From positions 44,373,291-44,437,290 of the forward strand of contig CP154956.1 of the NCBI GenBank assembly GCA_039621445.1: a DNA stretch of 64,000 nt, in the 5' to 3' direction. The DNA comes from Euglena gracilis. Its lineage: Eukaryota > Euglenida > Euglenophyceae > Euglenales. The notes below the pieces were generated by a model, which searched no databases, was not told the DNA's origin, and saw nothing but the letters and a program-made list of their open reading frames with translations. Below are positions 20,201-30,456 of the stretch, piece after piece (positions within the stretch are counted from its first letter, which is position 1; each line of letters opens with the position of its first letter). The translations under genes and the position numbers were made by a program.

Positions 20201-23200
20201 TTCAGGCTTCAAAGGACTGGGGGCCATTCTAGGCCCAATCGTTTGTTCCACCATCTTATGTGTCCCACAGAGTTTTATTCATTGCTCCTTTCACACTCTC
20301 CATATTTGTGCCTTGTTGCTGTTGTTCACGGGAGGGGAGGGGGGGGGAGTGGAGAACCCAGGAATTTTCTTTCTTGGTGCTTCATTCCAGAAAGTTTATA
20401 TGTCCACTTTTTATTCGTTGATTCGCCAGAAACATCACCTTGAAAAGGAAAACAAAATTTCTGGCACCTTTTGAAGCCCATATTTTCCTTCTTTGGCATT
20501 GGGGTTCCCCTTCGGGGGATTCACATATTTATTGTTGCAGTTGTATCATAATAATCAAATCCAATTATGATTATCTTTTATATTTAAAAAGACAGCAATT
20601 AATGTAAATAGTGGGGTTCAGGAACCACCCTCCTCCCTCCCCACCCGCTTCACTCACCATCCTCCCACGCACACCCGCCTTCCTGCTGCGGCCGCCGGGC
20701 CACGGCCCCGCCCCCACGCGGGGGACTCCGCCGTCATTGGCAACTACGCCCACACGCCGATGCTGGACGACTACTTCGCGGACGAGGCGCTGGTCCACGG
20801 CGGCTGGCTGTACGCTGACTGGGGCCAGGGCTTGGCCTGTGTGTCCCAGGGCATTGAGTGAGCGTTGGTTTTGTGCAGGGGGAGGGGAATGGGGTCCAAC
20901 CTCCCCATTAGGGGGGGAGAGGGGTCCGTACCATACAATTGGTTAAGATGTGTCTGACCCCCCCGGGGGGAACTGACTGGTTTTTGAGGAGTGACTGACT
21001 GTTTTTTTTTTGGCAGTGGACCCCTCCCTGGGTCTTTCTGACTGGCCAAACGTGGCCACCCTGTGCCAGAGAATTTTGGGTTTTTTGGCCATTGATTTTG
21101 AGTCATTTTTATCGAGTGGCCAAAGTGACCGACCCCCCCCCCCCCGCCGCCGGGGGTGGGAAGTGGGTGACTGGTTTTTGAAAATTGGCCGACTGGTTTT
21201 TCAAAAGTGGAAAGTCACCCCCTCTCCCCCCTGGGGGGTTGGTTGGGCCGGGGGGGGGGTACGGAGATGGAGAACCCAAAAACTTCTTTCTGGGCGTCTT
21301 TCGCTGAAAAACTTATATTTTTTATCATCTGTTTTGTCAATTTGGTGAAAAAACCACCTGAAAAATGCAATTTCGGCACTTTTTGAAGCCCTCGAATAAG
21401 CGTTTTCTTCTCCTGGGGGAAGGGGGTCAGGGATGCCCCCCTCTCATGTAACACTCTGCTGTGCCCCCACCCCCTGATCTGCCGTTGGTTGGAGAATCCC
21501 AGGTGCTGCAGTGAGGCCAGAGAGTGAGAGCTGTGTCTTGAACAAAAGCTCCTGAGTGATGGGGTTTTACGCGTCATTTTCTATGTCATTGTTCTTCTGG
21601 AAAATGGATTCTCTGCCCAGGTACTAAATATCTCCACCTGCAAACCCCCCAGAAATTTTATATCCCAAATTTTATATTATATGTTTCCCCCAGAAATTTT
21701 CTTTCCCAAGGCATCTGTCCGCTTCCCACTGCACCTGCTTTTCTGTCCTCATAGGAGAGTAGGAGTTTTGTCTCCTACCCTTGTACCCACTGACCTGTCT
21801 CATGATAATTCTTGGTTGTTGTTTTTTTTTTCATATGCTGGCTTGGTCTCGAAAACGTCATTTTCCCTCTTGCCCAGACCACCCTTCCGAAGAACCGTTT
21901 TCTTCTTGGTACTCACGTCCCTCTGAATCTTGTGTATTCCCATACACAAGATTGCCCACACACGCACAAGTAAACCCCCCCAAATAACACCCCCCCCCGG
22001 CGTGTTATTTGGGCACCCGAACTGGGGCCACAGGGGGGGGGTGTTATTTGGGGGGGTAATTTTTACATGGAATACCAAAGGACAACAGGTGGGTGTTATT
22101 TGGGCGCTCGAAATCGGCCCCCGAGGGGGGGGGTGTTATTTGGGGGGGTTATTTGGGGGGGAGTGTTATTTGGGAGGGGGGTTTACTGTTTGCCGGGCCC
22201 TGTGCTAACGCGACAGCGCAACCCATCACCTTGCTTGTGTCTGACTTCGGGCGTTGGGATGCGCAGGAGCCGGCTTGAGCCAGGGTCAGCTGCGATGGCC
22301 AGCACAGACTCCTGGTCCCTCGCCAACACCCAGGGTTCCAATTTCGCTTCGGTTTTTCGGATTTTGAAAAAATAACAAAAAAATTATTTCTATCGAACTC
22401 AGCAATTTGTTTGATTATTTTTTTCGGGCTTGAGCTTAGGACCGCTGGATATCCAACGCTTCATCCAACGTTTCTCGCTTTTCAAGAGCGCCTTTTTGCT
22501 GCCGGTGCGACTTCATTTTGGTTATCAGAAGCCGTCCATCCCACTGCCCGGCGCAGAGCGTTGAAGCTGCCGCTGCCGGGGACGGAGCTGGAAACGTTCG
22601 AGGCGGCCCTGCTACAGGGCCGCCATCCGTTCCGTCGCGTGGTGGTGGTGCGGCCCCCGGCCAACGTCAGCGCTGCGCCGTACGTGCGGCAAACAACGGG
22701 GGAGATGGGGGCGGTGGACGTGGCGTTTCGGGAGGTGTGCCGTCGGCGGTTGCGAAGCAGCACCCAGTCTCCTTCACTTTCTGTCCCAGAACGCAGCAGC
22801 CCCCTGCAAAACCTTAAAGAGGTGTATGCTCTGGAATGCGTGTGTACACTCCTGTCTCGCACAACAAACCAGAGCAACATGAAGCTTTTCAGTGCTGTTC
22901 TGAGAAGAGAAATGTAAGCCAACCCATCCCAGCGGCAGCAGCACCCCCAGGGTCCGGTTTTAGGAGGGTTTCAATAGGTGGGGTGCCGCCACCTTGGCCA
23001 CACTCTAGACTCCAGACTCCCTCACCTGACAAGGGAGTCCGAACTGACCCGGGACCCCCGAAAAGACACCATTTCACCTTCCGGTGCTTGCTGCTTTGTG
23101 CTTTGTGCAAAATTTTTGTTAACTTTGACAAATTTGTGCCAAAGATGCCTAAATGGCATTTTGGGTCGATTTTGGGAGGCATATTTTTTTCGGCCCAGCG

Positions 23201-26200
23201 TCAGCGTGAAGATGCTTTTGGGCCGAAATGATTCACTTTTGCCGTGCCACTGTTTTGGTGTTTGGGGTCTCCCTCTCTTTGACTGGGGGGCTCTCAATCA
23301 CCCCACCTGCCCCTGTACTATACACCCCGGCCGTGCATTCCCCTGAAAGTCTCCCCCCCTGAATTTTGACGATTTGCTTGGTTTTTGAGAAGCTTCATCA
23401 TTTATTTGATTATTATTTCTTGTTTATTTTAGCATTGCGTTAAATGCACATGTGCTGCATTCAACAACACTGCCCTATTGTTCATTTTTCAGGTGGCTCG
23501 GAACGACAGCGTTTGGTTTGATTGGTGTTCAGCGCCAATCGACACCCCCTGGTTCTTGTACACAAACGTGTTCTTCGACTTCCGCCACCGTGTGGACCTT
23601 CGTGTGTCCAGAGACCCTCCCAACACTGCAGCCAAGGAATGATGTTGTTGTCTTCTGCGCTGACTCACGTCAACTGGTTGACCTGAGATTGGGCCCAGGT
23701 GAAATCTGCCCGAGCTGAGCGCATATTTTCTTGTGGGAATTGTTAAAAAATGTATTAATCTGCCATTTTGGGACAGTTTTCACACAATTCAACATATTTT
23801 CCCTTATTTTCCTGGCGCGAAGCGCCGAATTTCTCGAAAGTTGGTATTTTGGGGGGCGTTTTTGGACATTTTGGGGGGTCGAAAAATTTTCGAGCAAAAA
23901 TCCATAAAAAGGACCCCCCCCCCATGAATAACACCCCCCCTGGGCTTTCCAGCAACCGACCCATGAAATGGACCCGGGGTCTTATTTTGGGGGGGGTTTA
24001 CATGCATTTTTTTGAATTATTCTTGGTTTGAATTAGCCATTGTCAGACACCTTGATAAAATTGATCTCTCGATCTATCTGTTTGATTTGTATCAATCATG
24101 TGTGCTTGTTTGATCAAGAAAATACTGGTGTATGTCCTCTTCTCTGCACATGCTCCTGGTTTTGTGGTTCTCCAATCTCTAAAAGTTACGGCTTTTCTTT
24201 TTTTGCACACCGCATCCGTGTGGGTCTCTGCCAGAGACGCTCAACGGTTCTCTGCCCGTGGCATCGTATACTCCGGCCGGCAGTTCCTACTGCCTCGACA
24301 AGGGATCCTTTCAAACATTTGTTTTTGGATGGAGGCCCAAGGTCACCTGGCCCTGCTGCACAGATGGCTGACTGGCACCGTGAAGGAAGGAACGGAAGTA
24401 TTGACTGACCTACTTTTTCTCAAATGTCCTAAAACAAGCTTCCTTTTTTCAAGGAACCACCTCTGTGGAGGGGTGTAATTGGCAGGCAAGGAAACGATAT
24501 AGGAACCCACAGGGATCCTCACACGTCCTGAAAAGGAAATTGACGGAAATTTACGGAGGATCACGGAAATGGATGGAAGGCCATTTCACGGAAATCACGG
24601 AAAATCACGGAAATTCACGGATGAGGCGGAGGGTTCGGAAAAAATTTGAGTCTTTTTTTTGAATGTGTTTTGTTTGTGCAGATGCATTTTGATGGGATGT
24701 TTTGCACATTCTCTGCCTTTCCAAACAGACAATCAAGCAAAACCTCATTCAGACAATCACAGATGATTTTGTGGCCGCTTTCCTCCATTCTGGTCTCCCG
24801 GTCACAAAATTGGACAACAAAAGCAACAGAGGTGTCTCCAGAAATACACACAAATTGAGGACGTGTGCGTTTTTGCTTATTCAGAATGACCTTCCACCTT
24901 TCGCCCAGTCTGCATCCAGAAGGGTCAATTGCTACATCGGTCCGTTGACAGGGTTTTGGCAACCCATTTAGGGGCAATCAAGAAAAAAATTCAAGGACAA
25001 AAGGTTGTTTTTTTCCCTCCTGTACGTTTTTTATTTTCACATTCAGGTGTGGATAGGACAGTTCTGGGCGTGCGACCATAAACATTTTTTAGGTATGCAA
25101 GGGAAGATCTACATTGTAGCATGCGTTCAGTTGGATTGCAAAGGGCTTAACTTGGGGGTTGAGCACTCGGAATTGGCTTCAGCTGTTGTCGAGGCCCTGG
25201 AGGATCTCCAGGACTATAATATGGAGAAACAATCTGCTGCACAACTGCCCAAATATGGCTCCGGTGCAGAATGGAATGTGGCTTTTGGCCTTTTCCGGAA
25301 ACAGGAAATTCACAGAAAATCACGGAAAATCATGGAAAATCACGGAAAATCCCGGATACATTTTGGCCTCGGCCAGCACGGACGTGTGAGGATCCCTGGA
25401 ACCCAGAGTGGCAAAAATTGGCATAAATTTCTAAAAGGAGCTTGGTATTGTGCAAGATTGTGTCAAATGGCCAAAAAGCCGCTAAAATGGCTTAAGTTGG
25501 TTAAGAATTGCCAAATATGGTTAATAAATGGCCGAAATTCTCTAAAATGGCCAAAAGTTGCCAACGTGACAAAATAAGCCCAAAAGGGCCAACAGCAGCC
25601 TAAAATGGCCATCTATGGCCAATTTAAAGGCATGGTCTCCTCCCCCCCTTGTCTAACGAGCCCCTGAGTCGCAGATGAGTTTTTGGCTTTTTCGGGACTG
25701 CCCCCCTGGTTGGAGCCAAACATTCATGGTCGTTGGACAAGGGGGAGGAAGTTCAGGAAAATTCATCCGTGCGTGTGCGCCGATTCCTCCATTGCACAGT
25801 CTGCCGTCCATTCCAAAAAACGCGCACCTGCACACTCTCCTTGGCTTTCCAAAACATGCAGGTCGGCATTCTTTGGACTTGGGCCGGTGCCTGGTAGGGC
25901 TGCATCTCTATACCTGCCATGAGGTGCTTCCCGTTCTCAGCCCAAGGTCTCCAGGCCCTGCCCCCAGAAGCCATTGGCACTCGTCAGTGAACGATGGAAC
26001 TATGGCAAAGTCAGGTCCAGGTTGGTCTGGATCACCCGTGTTTTGCATGCCGCACAGAGTGTGTGTGTCCAGCCACGTAGCCGTGACGAAGCAGCTTCAA
26101 ACGGCATGTTGTAGCTGAGGCAAAAACAAGGGGTGGGCTCTGCGGTCGTGATGAAGCCAAACAGCTTAGTTTCCTTGTGTTTACACCCAATCTGGAAGGT

Positions 26201-29089
26201 GCATGGAACCATCCTCAATGCTCACATGGGCAAGACCCTGGCAGTTTCCCAGGTGGGGCATGAGTGTAACGTCAATGAAAAATGACCCTGACAGGTTGGA
26301 CGGTGCCACGGACCCTGACAATTTCCCAAGAGAGACCCTGACAGGTTCTCAGGTATGACAGGAACCCAAATCTCGGCCCCTGGGGGTTTAGGCAGAATGC
26401 ACTTTTCTCGTTGAGTCATAAAATTTTGTGTTTCAGTGAAAATGTGCATCCGCGCATTCTGGATGCAGAGTTTGCTGGGAAATTGTCAGGGTCCTTGGTA
26501 CCGGCCTCAGGGTCCCCAGTACCGGCCGTCCTGTCAGGTAACAAAGGGGTGTTGCACACCTGCCAGCACAGACCTCAAAGGGCCATTTTCAAGGGAAATT
26601 GGTCTGGTTCGGATCCAGATGGGAGCCAAAACCGCCCCCCCCCCCCCCCCCCGCATGTGTCTGTTTGCACCCTAGAGTAGAAGGCGCCCCGAGGTGCAAG
26701 GGATGAACAACATGTGTGATTCCAACAAATCAACCATACTCGATGTTCAAACATTTAATCTGGGTTTATTACCCCCTCAGGGAGAAAATGGCAAAACCTG
26801 CAGGCTAATCTGCCAAATATTATGCAGTGTCCTGGGAGAACAGGTGTGCACCACATGCCAACCAAGGTTTTGCCAAAAAACCATGAAATTACCGAAGTAC
26901 CCAAATAATCACCCCCTACAGTGAAAACGGGCATATATGTGGATACCTCCGGGTTCACAAAAAAACTTGATGCCAGCCACCAAAACGGACCTGAAAACCA
27001 CCTTGGAAAAATCGCTTTGGGTAAATCACCTGGGAAGGAGAGAATGCCTTTTTTCACTCGAAACTGGGGCAGTGCCAGGAAAGGATTCCTAGCCAAGATT
27101 CTGACGTCTGTGTGTATACGATGGGCCGCGCCAAGAACTTCTCTGGATATGAGCAAACGCCAACGCGAAGATTCCCTCACATTTCATTTATTTCAGAAAT
27201 CTCATCAAGCGTCTGATGATTCCCCACCCTGGCGCAAGAATGTTTTGCCTGATTGCCTTTCCCCCTTTTCACACCCGTTTCGCCCCCCCGTTCATCCATT
27301 AAGCACCCATACAACCCCCCCCCCCATCTAGCCCCCATCCAGCACTCCGCTGGCAGTTGGCTGCGCCCCGACGGGCCATGTGGACCTGACCATGGCGGTG
27401 CCAGCCCCTATCCCATCCCCTCCTGCTGCAGGTCTACCCTGCCAAGGGGGGTATGCCCCACACAAGCAAGAGGGAAGGTGGCAGGAGGCAAGGGAAGCCT
27501 TTGCAGTGAAGCGCAGATCCACCTGTGGGAGCCACACCACACCACACGGGTGACCGCAGTGTGGTGTGGTCAGCCCCACCCCGCCACACCACACCACATT
27601 TGACATGGTTTGAAGTTCCACCCCCCCCAAATAACCGCCAAATAACCCGATGGAGTGCCAGGTTACTGGAGCCAACTTTTGGCCCTGCCCCCCTGCCAGG
27701 TTATTTGGGCCCTTTTTCCAGCGTCCTAAAGGAATTTTGCCTTAAAAAGGGGGGCCAAGTCACTGGAACCATGTTTTTGCCCCTCCCCCCGCCAAGTTAT
27801 TCGGCCACTGCCAGCAGCAAGCGCCCCGCCAGGTTTTTTTGGGGGGGATTAGTTCGTCACATGCCCAGCCGACTGGAGTTACATGCAAGAACCTGTGCCC
27901 GCCACCGCCGTGGGGCCAAGCCAGCTCGTGCTCCGCACTGCCCAGCGCGACCAATTCTGCGCGGCGTGGCGGGAGTGGCACGCCAGCCAGCCGGCCGCAG
28001 CCTGCGAGCCCATCCCCGGCCCCAGCCGATGACTACGCCGCCTACCTGTTGGCCAAGGCTTGGGATGGACACGGCTGGGGTGGGGGCGCCCCCCCCCCCC
28101 CCCGGGCTGTACGTACTGAAATCCCGGAAACCCTATGGCTGGTGCGTGGGAGGATCCCCCCCTCACCAGGCCTTCCCGTATTTTCGGGGCCGCCGATTTT
28201 GCCAAAGGTTTTCCTTTTTTTTTCTTTGCGCGGTGCCGGGGCAAATGGTGGGGTGTACTGTTCTTCCCCAAGAACAGGTTTTTAGCATTTGTTGGGGACG
28301 CTTTGTTCTACAGGTACCGGATGGCTCCCACATGATTGAGGGGTACAGCGTCCCTCATTGGACACACAGTGTGTGCCACTGGGAGGCTTCCAGGGCCCTG
28401 CAGGCAAGCCAAGGCCTCAACAGCCTTTACTCCTGGGAGAACGTGCTGCAGCGGGGGCACCCGGTCCCCCACTGGGCTGTGCCTGGCCCTGGTACCGCTG
28501 TCCAGCACCGCCGTCGTGGCAGTGTCGGTGTCTCTGGGGCATGGCATTGGGGGCAGAGTTAGAGCTGTGGAAGCTTCTTCTTCGGGTGCAGTGGCCAACC
28601 CCAGCCGCCGAGCTGGGGGGCCGGCGGCAACGCCTGCTGGGGGTGCAGCGCTCCTTCCCGGTGGACCCCCGCCCCTGCGCCTTCCCGGCGGTGGCCACCA
28701 ACGCCACCCTCTGCGACTTCATCACGGAGGAGTCTGTGCTGGGCGGCCCGGTTGTCCGTGGCAATGCCTCCCGCTTTCCCGCGGCTCTGCGCTCACCTTG
28801 CAGCGAGTCTTTGCCGCTTTCATTCTTGCGCGCTGGCCCGAAACCCCTCCTGCCGTACGCTCTATTCCTTGCGCCCGTCCTGACAAAACGCGCCGTCCCA
28901 TCGCCGAAAGCCGCACGCGTCGGCAGCAACACTCGGAGCAGCAGCAATGTGCAGTTCCAGCCCCTGCCTCCGGCCCGGGGCCCGGACTGCCCTGGTGAGC
29001 CCTGGCTGCAGCCTGGCCCCCCTGGCCCCCCAGGCCCCACCTGCAGCAGCGTCCCCGGCTGTGCCTGGAGGCCCCACTTCGACATCTGC
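14100..29089 (+). CDS. Secreted or luminal glycosyltransferase-like domain of a large multi-exon protein (5' part)
   Basis: Exons: 14100-14232, 14633-14799, 16205-16285, 17178-17228, 17647-17796, 18454 to about 18520, about 20041-20118, 20691 to about 20843, about 22208-22260, 22453-22734, 23493-23605, 24236-24308, 25167-25205, 27901-27984, 28010-28079, 28557-28797, 28972-29089. Most joins keep phase; 18.52-20.04 and 20.84-22.21 kb are unresolved. The product opens with a signal peptide (MGSVSLLLLLCLAAWAVVLC). Motifs in order: FDVWTIYPPC, DDIYLPGEYG, WVKGP-NLQF, WFLMEMDTTPRRANWL, HINGNAVY, DAFDVFGAEVYLNST, SAVIGNYAHTPMLDDYFADE, ITLLVSDFGRWD, NDSVWFDWCSAPIDTPWFLY, YTPAGSSYCLD and RDQFCAAWREW. 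The MEMD acidic motif and HINGNA box resemble those of uncharacterised algal/protist glycosyltransferase-like proteins I recall; no enzyme activity is shown. The protein continues past 29 kb. Confidence 0.8.
14633..14799 (+). CDS. Gene 2 exon 2
   Basis: Encodes ANLAASFDVWTIYPPC, VPVDLFLCFSQNLSSDAEAA and THAIVQEFN. It has one NLSS sequon. Ends before gccCAG; the join to 16205 is in phase. Confidence 0.85.
15570..15760. repeat. Copy of a palindromic block also found at 4020-4260
   Basis: Shares tatccagcgaac, taaacacatgggg and the gggcggctc...ccctg..ggggt series with the block inside the 3686-4593 element. Within the long intron 14800-16204. No exon seen in the rest of that intron. Confidence 0.55.
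16205..16285 (+). CDS. Gene 2 exon 3
   Basis: Encodes VSAYITPQDDIYLPGEYGQN and PDWVKGP. CTG at 16197-16199 before it and CAG at 16289-16291 after it. The next exon completes a GP-N-LQF motif. Confidence 0.88.
16664..16758. repeat. AT/GC mixed palindrome (gtgcattatcac)
   Basis: tgcagtgcattatcac is followed by gtgataatgcacagtgca, forming a perfect stem, then repeated gtgcattgtgcat units. Sits in the intron 16286-17177. Confidence 0.75.
17178..17228 (+). CDS. Gene 2 exon 4 (51 nt)
   Basis: Encodes NLQFLAMAQAFGDGTWG. The next intron uses TAC/GTA in place of CAG/CTG, and GAC occurs on both sides of the junction. Confidence 0.82.
17229..17646 (+). other. Nonconventional intron with TAC/GTA pair
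   Basis: Positions +4 to +6 are TAC (17232-17234); -8 to -6 are GTA (17639-17641). Joined exons read GTWG-DAWFLMEMD in phase. The bases around the junction (gacTACgg and TACGgttgac) form a near direct repeat, as reported for euglenid introns. Confidence 0.7.
17647..17796 (+). CDS. Gene 2 exon 5: acidic MEMD motif
   Basis: Encodes DAWFLMEMDTTPRRANWLPD, LLQEVTARAPFAVLGSFYRG and DQWDRFPMPP. The hydrophobic strand followed by MEMD is the kind of metal-binding acidic motif seen in GT-A fold glycosyltransferases. That function is inference. Confidence 0.88.
18454..18520 (+). CDS. Gene 2 exon 6: HINGNA box (3' end approximate)
   Basis: Encodes AVRQHINGNAVYNKSNPLMQ. The 5' end follows CTG(18446-18448)+5 and is in phase with 17796. 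The exon end lies between about 18513 and 18530. Confidence 0.82.
18780..19200. repeat. Dispersed intron repeat, family with gatagatgggaag (copy 1)
   Basis: Contains ccagggatagatgggaag, then ttttgaggtagg, and ends near ttccggtgctgcgc followed by an A-rich stretch. The same order of blocks recurs at 41495-41740 and 59060-59275. Confidence 0.65.
19261..19669. repeat. Element with GTCCAACGACC inverted ends (copy 2)
   Basis: Starts cctctcccacttgtccaacg and ends cggtccttggaacaaaaagg; internal ggtcagtagcgat and gatatttagcgg motifs match copy 1 at 7366-7510. Located in the exon 6-7 interval of gene 2. Confidence 0.7.
20041..20118 (+). CDS. Gene 2 exon 7 (5' end approximate)
   Basis: Encodes VQTTRDAFDVFGAEVYLNST with one NST sequon. 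It ends before gacCAG (20119-20124). A further exon may lie just upstream, around 19.91-19.97 kb. Confidence 0.78.
20691..20843 (+). CDS. Gene 2 exon 8
   Basis: Encodes GDSAVIGNYAHTPMLDDYFA and DEALVHGGWLYADWGQGLA. The 5' end follows a CTG (20683-20685), in phase with 20118. The 3' end is either 20822 (before ggcCAG) or near 20843 (a GT). Confidence 0.82.
21970..22186. repeat. Element with ccccccaaataac inverted ends (copy 2)
   Basis: Begins caaataacaccccccccc and ends in repeated ggtgttatttggg. Near relative of 11770-12152. In the intron just before exon 9. Confidence 0.65.
22208..22260 (+). CDS. Gene 2 exon 9 (5' end approximate)
   Basis: Encodes QPITLLVSDFGRWD. It ends before gcgCAG (22261-22266), with the partner CTG at 22445-22447, giving a 192-nt in-phase intron. 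Confidence 0.8.
22453..22734 (+). CDS. Gene 2 exon 10
   Basis: Encodes PTLHPTFLAFQERLFAAGAT, TELETFEAALLQGRHPFRRV, VVVRPPANVSAAPYVRQTTG and GAVDVAFRE. It has one NVS sequon. Ends at GTGTGC; the acceptor ttttcAG at 23491-23492 is in phase. Confidence 0.85.
22940..23345. repeat. Dispersed intron repeat with gccactgtttt (copy)
   Basis: Has aactttgacaaattt, ggcattttgggt and gccgtgccactgttttgg. The same series is at 38155-38345, and a shorter match is at 6165-6265. Lies in the intron 22735-23492. Confidence 0.6.
23493..23605 (+). CDS. Gene 2 exon 11
   Basis: Encodes VARNDSVWFDWCSAPIDTPW and FLYTNVFFDFRHRVDLRV. Rich in aromatic residues, with a WFDWC motif and a sequon (NDS). Ends before gtcCAG; the join to 24236 gives RV-TLNGSLPVASY in phase. 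Confidence 0.88.
24236..24308 (+). CDS. Gene 2 exon 12
   Basis: Encodes TLNGSLPVASYTPAGSSYCL then DKGS. The proposed 3' junction uses CAA (24312-24314) paired with TTG (25159-25161). Confidence 0.8.
24525..24625. repeat. Degenerate tandem repeat (acggaaatc)
   Basis: Repeated cacggaaaatcacgg units. A second tract of the same unit is at 25300-25365. Confidence 0.7.
25167..25205 (+). CDS. Gene 2 exon 13 (39 nt)
   Basis: Encodes SELASAVVEALED. It is small, so the call rests on both junctions being in phase and carrying complementary triplets (CAA/TTG before, CAG/CTG after). Confidence 0.6.
25440..25636. repeat. Degenerate aaaatggcc tandem repeat
   Basis: Loose tandem copies of an 11-12 base unit (taaaatggcc). 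Similar tracts at 31893-31968, 32503-32565 and 57930-58095. Confidence 0.6.
25637..25750. repeat. Element with GTCCAACGACC inverted ends (copy 3, about 114 bp)
   Basis: Starts tcctccccccccttgtctaa and ends tggtcgttggacaaggggga; near-perfect inverted ends. Inside the 2.7-kb intron 25206-27900. Confidence 0.75.
27901..27984 (+). CDS. Gene 2 exon 14
   Basis: Encodes ATAVGPSQLVLRTAQRDQFC and AAWREWHA. The upstream intron is 2695 nt (25206-27900). Confidence 0.85.
27985..28009 (+). other. Proposed 25-nt nonconventional intron
   Basis: agcCAGccgg at the start and CTGcgagc at the end. Removing these 25 nt restores frame between two blocks that are both clearly coding. The alternative is a one-base assembly error near 28019. 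Confidence 0.5.
28010..28079 (+). CDS. Gene 2 exon 15
   Basis: Encodes PSPAPADDYAAYLLAKAWDG and HGW. It is in a different frame from exon 14 although only 25 nt lie between. Ends at a GT (28080), in phase with the AG acceptor at 28555-28556. Confidence 0.75.
28557..28797 (+). CDS. Gene 2 exon 16
   Basis: Encodes ELELWKLLLRVQWPTPAAEL, RSFPVDPRPCAFPAVATNAT, LCDFITEESVLGGPVVRGNA and RFPAALRSP. Two sequons (NAT, NAS). Ends before ttgCAG. Confidence 0.82.
28972..29089 (+). CDS. Gene 2 exon 17 (3' end approximate)
   Basis: Encodes ARGPDCPGEPWLQPGPPGPP, then TCSSVPGCAWRPHFDIC: a short Pro/Gly-rich and Cys-rich stretch. The 174-nt intron before it (28798-28971) has CAG/CTG and keeps phase. Confidence 0.7.
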
Positions 29090-29186
29090 TTCCAGGGGTC
29101 CCTGGTCACTATCCCCCCGCCCCCTCCCAGGCCCTGCCACCCTCGCCTGGAATGGCAGTCCAAAGGCCGCAAACCGCCATCCAAAT

Positions 29187-29292
29187 CATCCATCCATCCA
29201 TCCATCCATCCATCCATCCATCCATCCATCCATCATCCATCATCCATCCATCCATCATCCATCCATCCATCCATCCATCCATCCATCATCCA
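29187..29292. repeat. (CATC)n microsatellite
   Basis: Tandem CATC with a few missing bases, immediately 3' of gene 2 exon 17. Confidence 0.95.
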
Positions 29293-29509
29293 AATCAAAA
29301 CTAAAAAACTAAAACTAAAATCGCAAATTGACTGTCCTTTCGATGCTACGTTTCTTCGTATCAGTGGAACGTTCAGGACATCTTCAGAAAGCTCAACATC
29401 AAGTGATCCCAATTCTATTGGCCTCAGTGATTGATGGTGGGTATCCAAATTGTTTTCCGGGAAATCTTTTGGGCCTTAAACCAAACCAATCTCAGGGGGT
29501 TGTGAGCAA

Positions 29510-29655
29510 TGTGTGGCACGCTTTCTCCGAAAGCCTTCCGGTGCCTGACCCCAGCCCTCAACGTCACATACGGTGCCCCCGCGGGATGCCCGGCGGACTT
29601 TGCCACGCCGCTCCTGCGCATCAGCAGCCTCGATTCCCACCGCAGGGGCTTCCGT
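29510..29655 (+). CDS. Exon-like block: Cys-rich with a sequon
   Basis: Frame of CLTPALNVTYGAPAGCPADF and ATPLLRISSLDSHRRG. High GC at third positions and an NVT sequon. Boundaries not fixed. Likely extracellular part of the protein begun at 14100; family not recognised. Confidence 0.6.
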
Positions 29656-29894
29656 CAGTTGTGTGTTGTGTTGCAGGATGGTGAGTGGCGTGGTGTGCGT
29701 TGCACGTTCGGTGTTACGGGTGTCCCATCAGCACCTGTTACTGCGAAATGGTTTCAGACCTTTTCTTTCGGCGTTGGCTTTTTGGGTTCCTGGACACACT
29801 CCATTTTGGGGGCTTCGGAGTCCGGTCCCAAAATCGTTTGTGTATCGTCTTCCACACTGCGTGCAACTCTGCATGCGTTGCGCCAGCCCCTGCC

Positions 29895-30050
29895 GCCGCA
29901 ACGTGACGCTGGTGGTGCCGGGGGTGCCGGGCTGGCAGCGCACCCTGGGGCCCGGGGCGGCCACGGACCTGCCCGTCTGGAACGGGTCGGCGACGGGGGC
30001 CGTCGCGGTGCAGCCGCTGTTGGTGGTCAGCACCGCGCCGAGGGCCACCT
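29895..30050 (+). CDS. Exon-like block with two sequons
   Basis: Frame of NVTLVVPGVPGWQRTLGPGA and VWNGSATGAVAVQPLLVVST. CTG just upstream of the start fits a nonconventional 3' intron end. No family recognised. Confidence 0.62.
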
Positions 30051-30456
30051 TTTTTTCCAGCACGGGTTTTTTTTGATGAACACGTTTCCGGTGCATAAAA
30101 CACACAGAAAGACACTTTTGGTGAACACATCAAAAGTGAACATCAGCCAACATCGCAACAGACATCTTTGGGTCAGAGAAGCAGTTGGGGGGGGGGGGCT
30201 ATCAAGTCTGCCATTGGTGAAGATGGGCTCAGCTGTGGGTGGCAATCAAATGATTTTTGTTCTGTCCCCACACCTTCTGAAGTTTTTAATAGTGGTGTAT
30301 AATTATATGTGTTTATGTTTCAATTCAAATGTTTTGTTTCGGCTGTGTTGTTGTGTAGACACACAGTGACATTTACAAACATATAACGTGAAAGTCTCTG
30401 TCGTCAAAAATTGGGTGTGGTGCACCTTTCTTTGTGTGGCTTTTCCCCCTCTCCAG

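Noticed and set aside
28417-29229. Long minus-strand ORF opposite gene 2 exons 16-17
   Set aside because: Third-position GC and the spliced frame support the plus strand; the minus frame is a shadow that runs into the CATC repeat.
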